This document shows, piece by piece, positions 1-4,906 of a stretch of DNA of 10,618 nucleotides (position 1 is its first letter; the number at the start of each line of letters is the position of its first letter). The position numbers and the translations under genes were made by a program. The DNA is from Saprospiraceae bacterium (GTDB taxonomy: Bacteria > Bacteroidota > Bacteroidia > Chitinophagales > Saprospiraceae), in contig JAJCYJ010000356.1 of assembly GCA_029262975.1 (NCBI GenBank), forward strand, positions 1-10,618, read 5' to 3'. The notes under the pieces are model-generated. The model was not told the DNA's origin. It ran no database searches and saw nothing but the letters and a program-made list of their open reading frames with translations.

Positions 1-49
1 TGCGGAAGGTTGGGGATACGGCTTGACGGCGCGAGGGCAACGCCCTTAG
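1..49 (+). CDS. Short reading-frame tail, possibly the 3' end of the relaxase gene if the window is circular
   Basis: Base 1 completes the codon left unfinished at the right edge of the window (GC + T = GCT, Ala), and the frame then reads 15 more codons to a TAG at 47-49, giving a Gly/Arg-rich end (GYGLTARGQRP). If the two edges are joined, the MobQ relaxase that begins at 9777 would be 296 residues long. This continuity is observed, but a 15-codon open stretch is weak evidence. The alternative is that this is the tail of an unrelated upstream gene. A small hairpin (AGGGC, AAC loop, GCCCT) overlaps the stop. Confidence 0.35.
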   Translation, partial: AEGWGYGLTARGQRP

Positions 50-58
50 AAGGGGTAA

Positions 59-181
59 CAGGAGCTTGCTCAATCTCAAGAAGGTCTTGAAGCACGCAAT
101 ACTGAAATCATTAAACTGATTAATGAAAGTAGGGAGGAAGTTTCTTTAGATAGGCTACTCAGATCCACTCAGACCCCTTAA
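59..181 (+). pseudogene. Orphan 40-codon reading frame without a start codon
   Basis: After two in-frame stops (TAG 47-49, TAA 56-58) the same frame stays open for 40 codons and ends at TAA 179-181. The peptide has a coding-like composition, rich in Glu, Arg, Leu and Ile with a helical pattern (for example EGLEARNTEIIKLINESREE). There is no ATG, GTG or TTG in frame, so it is not an independent gene as it stands. It overlaps the convergent 3' end of the AIPR gene by 23 bp. I infer either a remnant of a longer C-terminus of the preceding gene, cut off by point or frameshift mutations, or chance. No function can be assigned. Confidence 0.25.
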
Positions 182-1886
182 ACAGACCTATCAATCTATT
201 CGTTAGGTATTCTTCAAAAGGTCCCGATTTGGATATTGAATTATAAGATTTTGTCTTTTGGCTTTGAATAAATTCTGTAATGGAAGTCATTAAAAATTCA
301 GATGAAATTGTATAGGTGTCCTTTGTAATGGTATTTATTGATATGGAAACAATGTCACTTATATTAGGGTGAGATTTCTTAACTAAATGGGATACTAGAA
401 CTCTTGCTAGATGATGTAAAAACATTCTTGTAAGGCTACGGTCTTGTTTATCCATATCACTTTCTTTAATTAAGCCTTCAATTTTTCGAACACACAGGCA
501 ACAATTTAGATAAGCTGTAAAATCAACTTCTCTAAATATTTCGTCATAACTTTCTTTCGTCTTTATTAAGGTTGTGGGTTTAGCCCTTGCTTCACTTGGC
601 TTCCTGTTGATAATTGCGTGAATAGCTTGAGCGGTTGATTGTATTGAGAATATTCTATTTATCGGTTTTCCCTGATTTTTGTAATAATTTTTTCGACGAT
701 CATAGAAATAACCTTTTTGTTCAAAAAACAATTCCAATTTTCTTTGAGTTTTATCGGTGGCTCTCAATAAGGCTGGATTCACAGCTGTTTGCCTATTTGT
801 TGCAGATATTATTTTATCAATTGTAACTCTATCAGAACTTTTAACTATTTTGACTAAAATCGACCTCGAGTCGCCTTCTTTTTTTTCATAATATTTTCCA
901 ATGGTATAAGATGTTTGTAGGCCGTTTACAATCTGCACTCCTTCAACATGTAAAGTTTTAGCTATAGGTCTTACATCCTCAGCAATTATTGTGATACCGT
1001 TATTAAGCCACCAGAAATCAGTTTCGAAATCAGTTTTTAATGAGTCTTGAATTTTAATATTTACATCTACATCACCTTGATAATGACGCACATTTTCTTC
1101 AAAAATTGTTTCCCTTAGTGTACCAGGACGTTCAGTGATAAAATCATAGTAATCAGACAATCTTACAACGCCAATATATCCAATATTTTTATCATCATAA
1201 TCAATGGTTCCAGGTTGTTCTTTGAATTTCAATTCAAGTTTTTGATCAACACGCAATGAGTGAAATGCTAATAATTCGGAAGCGCTATAAACATCAAATC
1301 TGACATCTGCAATTGGTATATTGGTTTTAGCCTGTTGGATTATCATTTCTTTTTTAGATTTAAATCCTTCGCTTTCTAATATTGAATCACCTATACATGC
1401 ATAAAAAAACGCTAACTCGATTTTTGCACCTTTGACAATCGATTTTTGCCAAAAATCTCTTAACCACAATATTGATTCAACTAATTGATAGTTGAATAAT
1501 GTTTCTAATTCGTCGAATTGCACATTTAAATCCCATATTTTTTCCATTGTTATAAATATTTTATTTACAACATCTTCTGAAAAACTTGGGCTATTTTTTG
1601 ATTGGCCAATAACAACCTTTAATGTTGAATTATCTGAAACCTTTATGTTTTCTAAATCTTCATCTGATGACACTACGTATTCATCAACAACAATTTGAAA
1701 AATATCTATACCACCATCCTGGCCGCCACCAACAATTGAATTGCTTAATTCATCGCAAGTAATATTTGATTTTTTATTTAATAAGTGGAGAGAATACATT
1801 TCGAAGGATTCAGAGCTGTCTTCATTTATTTCATTTGAAGTACAAAAATCTTTGTAGCATTCTATAATCATCTTTTGATTATTCAT
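159..1886 (-). CDS. AIPR-family protein (putative abortive-infection phage defence) with nuclease-like N-terminus
   Basis: This 575-residue protein carries the AIPR domain (Pfam PF10592): FEENVRHYQG at 262-271, FWWLNNGITII at 291-301, QIVNGLQTSYTI at 318-329 and SATNRQTAVNP at 361-371 are its characteristic blocks. The N-terminus has GGGQDGGID (53-61) and, after a variable insertion, VIGQSK (92-97). The spaced Asp and Q-x-K resemble the active site of PD-(D/E)xK nucleases, with Gln replacing the acidic residue. AIPR proteins are associated with abortive infection and some restriction-like clusters, so the likely role is phage defence; the nuclease activity is inferred. The ATG follows a GAGGA site by four bases. 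It lies downstream of the resolvase on the same strand, about 150 bp away. It looks more AT-rich than the mobilisation genes, which suggests separate acquisition. No modification or antitoxin partner is adjacent. Confidence 0.85.
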   Translation of the reverse strand: MNNQKMIIECYKDFCTSNEINEDSSESFEMYSLHLLNKKSNITCDELSNSIVGGGQDGGIDIFQIVVDEYVVSSDEDLENIKVSDNSTLKVVIGQSKNSPSFSEDVVNKIFITMEKIWDLNVQFDELETLFNYQLVESILWLRDFWQKSIVKGAKIELAFFYACIGDSILESEGFKSKKEMIIQQAKTNIPIADVRFDVYSASELLAFHSLRVDQKLELKFKEQPGTIDYDDKNIGYIGVVRLSDYYDFITERPGTLRETIFEENVRHYQGDVDVNIKIQDSLKTDFETDFWWLNNGITIIAEDVRPIAKTLHVEGVQIVNGLQTSYTIGKYYEKKEGDSRSILVKIVKSSDRVTIDKIISATNRQTAVNPALLRATDKTQRKLELFFEQKGYFYDRRKNYYKNQGKPINRIFSIQSTAQAIHAIINRKPSEARAKPTTLIKTKESYDEIFREVDFTAYLNCCLCVRKIEGLIKESDMDKQDRSLTRMFLHHLARVLVSHLVKKSHPNISDIVSISINTITKDTYTISSEFLMTSITEFIQSQKTKSYNSISKSGPFEEYLTNRLIGLFKGSEWI

Positions 1887-1897
1887 TTAGTCCTCTA

Positions 1898-2038
1898 TTA
1901 TTTGCAATTCAAGCAGTAGACATCGAGGGGAATTCTTTCTCCGTTTTGTCTCCATGCATTAACCACTCGAACGGTGTTAGTATCTAGACTAGTTGTTTCC
2001 AGTTCGCCTTGTTCTATGTGGAGTACTACAACGATTCG
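1898..2038 (-). other. 47-codon reading frame continuing in frame past the resolvase amber stop
   Basis: The resolvase ends ...ESFR-TAG, and the same frame then stays open for 47 codons to a TAA at 1898-1900. The peptide looks coding (for example TVRVVNAWRQNGERIPLDVY) and ends CLNCK, a CxxC pair that could bind zinc. There is no ATG or TTG. The only conventional start is a GTG that would leave about 22 residues. Possibilities are occasional amber readthrough giving a longer resolvase, the 3' remnant of a gene replaced at its 5' end by the resolvase, or chance. I cannot choose among these. The AIPR gene starts 11 bp after the TAA. Confidence 0.35.
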
Positions 2039-2707
2039 CTAGCGGAATGATTCTTGGCGTTTTAACAGTCGGTGTACCGTCTGAATATGCCACTTACTGC
2101 CATTTCTGGCAGTGGGGATATTACGACTATTTAGTTGTTGGGTAATTGTATCTACGGTCTTATGACCAGAATCTTTAATTTCTCCAATAACAGGTATTAA
2201 CGATAAAGCGAATTCGTCAGCATTCTTTTTATTTCGCTTCGATAACACTTCTTTTCCCGTCTTACCTAGCTCAACACCTCGTGCTTTAGCTGCTGCCAAC
2301 CCCTCTTTAGTTCGGGTGCTGATTAGCTCCCTCTCATGCTCTGCGAACGCTGCTAGCATGTGTATCATCAATCTGTTGGCATTAGGATTATCACAACAGA
2401 CAAATTCCGCCTTACTTTCCATCAAACCAGAAATAAAATGGACGTTGCGCGCAAGTCTATCAAGCTTGGCGATAATTAACACTGCCTTGTGTTTTTTACA
2501 GCCCTTCAATGCCTCGGCAAGCTTAGGGCGTTTTTTCAAAGCGTTCTTGCTACCCTTACCTGTTTCCACTTCGATATACTCATCGACCAGGTCACCGTCT
2601 TTGATGTAGCTTTCAACGGCTTTTTTTTGGGCTTCTAAGCCTAAACCAGATTGACCTTGTTTATCGGTCGATACTCGGTAATAGGCGATATACTTAGGAT
2701 TCTCCAT
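2039..2707 (-). CDS. Serine recombinase (resolvase/invertase family)
   Basis: This 222-residue protein belongs to the resolvase N-terminal family (PF00239). It starts with IAYYRVSTDKQGQSGLGLEA, in which Ser13 of the YRVST motif is the predicted nucleophile. LDRLAR (82-87) is the conserved catalytic arginine block, and the long helix AFAEHERELISTRTKEGLA (120-138) is the family's dimer/DNA helix. The C-terminal 50 residues, ending near KWHIQTVHRLLKR, fit the helix-turn-helix DNA-binding part. The length is normal for small resolvases rather than large serine integrases. The ATG follows AGGGGA. On plasmids such enzymes usually resolve multimers or cointegrates at a res site next to their own gene; here the upstream region has inverted repeats that could serve. 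No transposase accompanies it, so it is either a plasmid resolvase or a remnant. Confidence 0.93.
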   Translation of the reverse strand: MENPKYIAYYRVSTDKQGQSGLGLEAQKKAVESYIKDGDLVDEYIEVETGKGSKNALKKRPKLAEALKGCKKHKAVLIIAKLDRLARNVHFISGLMESKAEFVCCDNPNANRLMIHMLAAFAEHERELISTRTKEGLAAAKARGVELGKTGKEVLSKRNKKNADEFALSLIPVIGEIKDSGHKTVDTITQQLNSRNIPTARNGSKWHIQTVHRLLKRQESFR

Positions 2708-2725
2708 AATTCCCCTGATTTATTC

Positions 2726-2749
2726 ACATATGAACGTCCGTCCGTATGT
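2726..2749. promoter_or_regulatory. Imperfect inverted repeat upstream of the resolvase (possible res subsite or operator)
   Basis: ACATATG (2726-2732) is matched by CGTATGT (2743-2749) with one mismatch across a 10-bp centre containing a tandem CGTC/CGTCC pattern. It lies 19-42 bp upstream of the resolvase start, where res sites or autoregulatory operators of small serine recombinases commonly lie. The assignment is inferred from position only. I see no clear three-subsite res arrangement. Confidence 0.3.
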
Positions 2750-2811
2750 TAATAAAACTGACCAAAAAAGCAAACCTAAATATGGCAACCGGTCGTTTAT
2801 ATTATGTAAAT

Positions 2812-2843
2812 ACAGTTTTTAGTATCCAATTATCTCAAACTGT
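2812..2843. promoter_or_regulatory. 7-bp perfect inverted repeat in the divergent promoter region
   Basis: ACAGTTT (2812-2818) and AAACTGT (2837-2843) are exact reverse complements 18 bp apart, 38 to 69 bp upstream of the TTG-initiated gene. A TAGAAT that could be a -10 box follows at 2846-2851. The layout suits an operator, or a second recombinase-binding subsite in the space between two divergent genes. The arms are short enough that chance cannot be excluded. Confidence 0.25.
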
Positions 2844-2880
2844 GCTAGAATAGGGTTTTATTGTAGCATAGGTCAGCGGT

Positions 2881-3174
2881 TTGGTAGATGAGAAGGAAAA
2901 GAAAGATTTTCAAAAGTTAGTAGGTAAGATTGAAGATAGGATAGATGTGGAAGGAACGAAGCAGGAAGTGGATGATGCCTTGTTCCTAATAGAAAGGAAT
3001 GACCCCGAACTGGAATATGGAGAAGGATTAAGCGCACCAATGACTGACACTACAATTGAAGAAGCCAATAAAGTGACACTTACATCTGGTTTTGAGGCTC
3101 TTGTTAGAAGAGAGAAGAAAGGATTCAAAGCGCCTAAAAGAGGCGATAGCGGCGGATTTAAGCCCCCTTTGTAA
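2881..3174 (+). CDS. Small hypothetical protein, TTG start
   Basis: This is a 97-residue, highly charged protein that I do not recognise. The N-terminal 40 residues are rich in Lys, Glu and Asp and probably helical (EKEKKDFQKLVGKIEDRID). The middle is acidic (ERNDPELEYGEGL) and the end is basic and Gly/Pro-rich (KRGDSGGFKPPL). No membrane segment or metal motif is visible. The frame is closed by a TAG only four codons upstream, so TTG 2881 is the only start that keeps the charged N-terminus, but no good ribosome-binding site precedes it, which lowers confidence. It is transcribed divergently from the resolvase. Its last 17 bases overlap the end of the convergent recombinase-like gene. A possible role as a small plasmid accessory or regulatory protein is only a guess. 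Confidence 0.5.
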   Translation: MVDEKEKKDFQKLVGKIEDRIDVEGTKQEVDDALFLIERNDPELEYGEGLSAPMTDTTIEEANKVTLTSGFEALVRREKKGFKAPKRGDSGGFKPPL

Positions 3175-4261
3175 CATCACCCTGGTTAGTATCGGCTTTC
3201 GTTGTTGGTGATCCTATTAATTCATCTAGTTCATTAACATTATCATCTTTAATCTTAAACTTTTTCTTAAAAGTTTTGTTTTCCGTAATTAGTTTTTTAT
3301 TTTCTTCAACTAGATATTGATTACAAAGCTTCAACGAAACCGCCATTTTCCTATAACTACGCACATGGTTTTCTTGAGAAATTTCCACAGCCTTCTGGGC
3401 AGCTTTACTTTCTTTAATAAGAGTCAGTTCTTTTTCAGAAATAACCTTCAAATTTTTAGAAGCAACATTCCATTTTTTAGCTGATACAAGCGCTTCTTCT
3501 AGACTTTCTGCATATTCTTTTTCCAAAGTCTTGATTTCATTTTTTTTCTCTTCTATTTCTTGTAATCTAGACACACCATCCTCGACAATTTTGTCAAAAG
3601 ATTTACTAGATATTTTTAATCCCATTAATAATTTGTTTGCCGTTTTCGACTCTTCCAGTTCCTTATTCAATCTCTCTATTTCCTGAACAAACCCCTGAGA
3701 CTCCAACAGTCTTTGATGGAGTTTCTCTTTATTAAGAAACTTTTGAAAATTATCAATGCCTCGTGTAGAGCGATACCCCATTTGAATACGTATTAGGGTA
3801 ACAGGGAAACCGCTATAAGCCATATACGCACCATAACTAAATCGAATATCCTTAGGAGGGAATTTGATATTAGCTTTATTACGTAATTCTGTAATTTGGT
3901 TTTCAAAATGCTTTTTTGATGATCGCCCTGTTTTCTGAAAAAGATATTCTTCGGGATTGCGTTCACTATGAACCTCCGAAATTTTTTTGAATATGTCTTG
4001 ATCAAGGATAAGAACTTTCCGCTTTACACTTACCTTGATGTTATCAAAATTTATATAACCATCCGGTAACAAATCGCCCACTTTCAATTCAATTATTTCT
4101 GAAAGTGATGCCCCAGTCCAAAGTAAAGTAAGTCCCATCGAACGAAGCCATGCTTCACTATTACTTTCAACAGCTTCTTGGAATTTCTGCCGGTTTTCCA
4201 GAATCTTCTGAAGGTCTCCGCGTGTCTTTTCGTCAGACAAATAATCTAAGTCAAAATCCAT
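3158..4261 (-). CDS. Tyrosine-recombinase-fold protein lacking catalytic residues, with coiled-coil tail
   Basis: The protein has 367 residues from the start chosen here. Residues 40-180 match the phage-integrase catalytic fold: LTLLWTGASLSEIIELKVGDL (44-64) corresponds to the usual LLLYTGLRISEL block, KDIRFSYGAYM (137-147) to HxLRHTFAS, and IQMGYRSTRGIDNF (159-172) to LGHSSxxTTxxY. Ser52 stands where the first catalytic Arg belongs, Lys137 where the box II His is expected, Tyr163 replaces the second His, and Phe172 occupies the tyrosine nucleophile position; only Arg140 remains. Strand exchange is therefore unlikely. Residues 185-350 are a long Glu/Lys/Leu-rich region typical of coiled coil. 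I infer a DNA-binding or structural role, for example regulation, partition or replication. The start at 4261 is preferred over the in-frame ATG at 4306 because AAGGAG lies five bases upstream of 4261, whereas nothing suitable precedes 4306. Confidence 0.7.
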   Translation of the reverse strand: MDFDLDYLSDEKTRGDLQKILENRQKFQEAVESNSEAWLRSMGLTLLWTGASLSEIIELKVGDLLPDGYINFDNIKVSVKRKVLILDQDIFKKISEVHSERNPEEYLFQKTGRSSKKHFENQITELRNKANIKFPPKDIRFSYGAYMAYSGFPVTLIRIQMGYRSTRGIDNFQKFLNKEKLHQRLLESQGFVQEIERLNKELEESKTANKLLMGLKISSKSFDKIVEDGVSRLQEIEEKKNEIKTLEKEYAESLEEALVSAKKWNVASKNLKVISEKELTLIKESKAAQKAVEISQENHVRSYRKMAVSLKLCNQYLVEENKKLITENKTFKKKFKIKDDNVNELDELIGSPTTKADTNQGDVTKGA

Positions 4262-4319
4262 AAATCTCCTTTTAAGGATTTGCGTGAAATGTATAGAATC
4301 ACGCATAAAAAGGAGATTT
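4262..4319 (-). promoter_or_regulatory. Nested inverted repeat enclosing the ribosome-binding site of the recombinase-like gene
   Basis: AAATCTCCTTTT (4262-4273) and AAAAGGAGATTT (4308-4319) are perfect 12-bp reverse complements. Nested inside are TGCGTGA (4281-4287) and TCACGCA (4299-4305), a second perfect 7-bp pair with an 11-base loop. On minus-strand mRNA the arm next to the start codon contains the AAGGAG site, and the distal arm TCTCCTT is its exact anti-Shine-Dalgarno partner. A transcript starting upstream would fold the ribosome-binding site shut. As DNA the same structure could be an operator or recombinase-type binding site with two arm pairs. The structure is seen; the function is inferred. 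Confidence 0.6.
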
Positions 4320-4395
4320 CAAGTCGCACTATTCCTCATCTCTTACCTAGAAATCCACCAAAAATAGGGTTTGCATGAAATGTTCAAAAACACGA
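4279..4395. repeat. Pair of imperfect 26-bp direct repeats
   Basis: TTTGCGTGAAATGT at 4279-4292 recurs as TTTGCATGAAATGT at 4370-4383, and similarity continues to 4304 and 4395 (both copies contain CACG near the end). The copies are 91 bp apart. The first copy forms the inner stem of the hairpin upstream of the recombinase-like gene. This may be a repeated protein-binding site, possibly for that gene's own product or a replication protein. Two copies are too few to call iterons. Confidence 0.4.
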
Positions 4396-4645
4396 AAATT
4401 CGTACTTTTGGCAAGAAAACGCATCTCTTTTCGCTGATTTGCCCCTTCTAAGCCCTGTTTCCTCCTCAAACTCTGTACGCAAAATTAACAATAACAGTCA
4501 CAAATAGATTATTTTCAATAGTTTATATTTATTTCATCCCGAATTTCACCTATAGTATGAATAGTTACCAATTCTCCGTCAGTAAGTGGCTAAATCCACC
4601 ATTAACAAAATATCAATCACAAATTAAAACATGGAGGAAAGTCTT
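4320..4645. other. Non-coding region between divergent genes
   Basis: No convincing gene lies in these 326 bp. They hold the second copy of the direct repeat (4370-4395), a perfect small inverted repeat ACGAA-AA-TTCGT (4392-4403), an AT-rich stretch (about 4490-4545), a possible -10 box TATAGT (4551-4556) with only a weak -35 at 4528-4533, and a short hairpin GTGG/CCAC (4586-4599). Promoters for both divergent genes should lie here. An AT-rich stretch with nearby repeats would also suit a plasmid origin, but there is no direct evidence for one. Confidence 0.4.
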
Positions 4646-4798
4646 ATGAAAACGGTTCGCAAACCAGCATCCAAGAAGAAGTATGGAGGACTCTCTAAAG
4701 AAGCTCGGGAGAAGCTCGAGAAAGAGATCCTCGGTCATATCTCAGTGACTTATCAAGTGGCTGGGAGCTGCTCGATAGGAAAACCAGTAAGTAAGTAG
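4646..4798 (+). CDS. 50-residue basic protein, paralogue of the C-terminus of the neighbouring SprT-like protein
   Basis: The ATG at 4646 follows GGAGG (4633-4637) by eight bases, and the frame reads 50 codons to TAG 4796-4798. The N-terminus is strongly basic (KKKY), followed by GLSKEAREKLEKEI, a likely helix, then a tail with Ser and Cys ending SIGKPVSK. It aligns without gaps, from the LSKE motif onward, to the last 40 residues of the gene ending at 5809: LSKE-x-R-x-KL-x-K, then I-x-V, then IGKP are shared, 14 identities in 32 positions by eye. I do not recognise the family. A short helical leader followed by a variable tail would suit a modified peptide precursor, but a small nucleic-acid-binding protein is equally possible. 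The next gene begins 108 bp downstream, beyond a stem-loop and two palindromes. Confidence 0.7.
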   Translation: MKTVRKPASKKKYGGLSKEAREKLEKEILGHISVTYQVAGSCSIGKPVSK

Positions 4799-4803
4799 TA
4801 AGG

Positions 4804-4852
4804 GCAGGGATTAGGCGCTGGCATTGCAAGAAGCAATGTCAGGCAGCCCTGC
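4804..4852 (+). promoter_or_regulatory. Stem-loop between the small gene and the SprT-like gene
   Basis: GCAGGG (4804-4809) pairs with CCCTGC (4847-4852), and inside it TGGCATTGC (4819-4827) pairs with GCAATGTCA (4833-4841), with one G-U pair and a five-base loop. No T-run follows, so it is not a standard intrinsic terminator. It may stabilise the upstream mRNA end or tune expression of the two genes. Confidence 0.5.
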
Positions 4853-4898
4853 TAATTCAGCTGAATTAAAGAAAAAGGAGATCTCCTTAAAGGAGGGG
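4853..4898 (+). promoter_or_regulatory. Two adjacent perfect palindromes and duplicated ribosome-binding sequence
   Basis: TAATTCAGCTGAATTA (4853-4868) is a perfect 16-bp palindrome. AAGGAGATCTCCTT (4875-4888) is a perfect 14-bp palindrome, six bases further on. AGGAGGGG follows at 4891-4898, eight bases before the ATG. The CTCCTT half of the second palindrome can pair either with the AAGGAG before it or with the AAAGGAGG after it, so the two pairings are mutually exclusive and one hides the true ribosome-binding site. The first palindrome could equally be a dimeric repressor operator. The regulation is inferred from base pairing only. Confidence 0.5.
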
Positions 4899-4906
4899 TA
4901 GTAAAC

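Noticed and set aside
635..826. Plus-strand 63-codon reading frame opposite the AIPR gene
   Set aside because: It lies wholly inside the AIPR gene on the other strand, is of Phe/Leu-rich antisense composition and has no ribosome-binding site.
2316..2609. Plus-strand 97-codon frame opposite the resolvase
   Set aside because: It is an antisense shadow of a well-supported resolvase; the product is Ser/Leu-rich without family resemblance.
4262..4306. Start of the recombinase-like gene at ATG 4306
   Set aside because: No ribosome-binding site precedes it, while AAGGAG lies correctly before ATG 4261; the 15 extra codons fall inside the inverted repeat.
4370..4395. Possible iteron array
   Set aside because: Only two imperfect copies can be seen; a set of at least three regularly spaced repeats would be expected.
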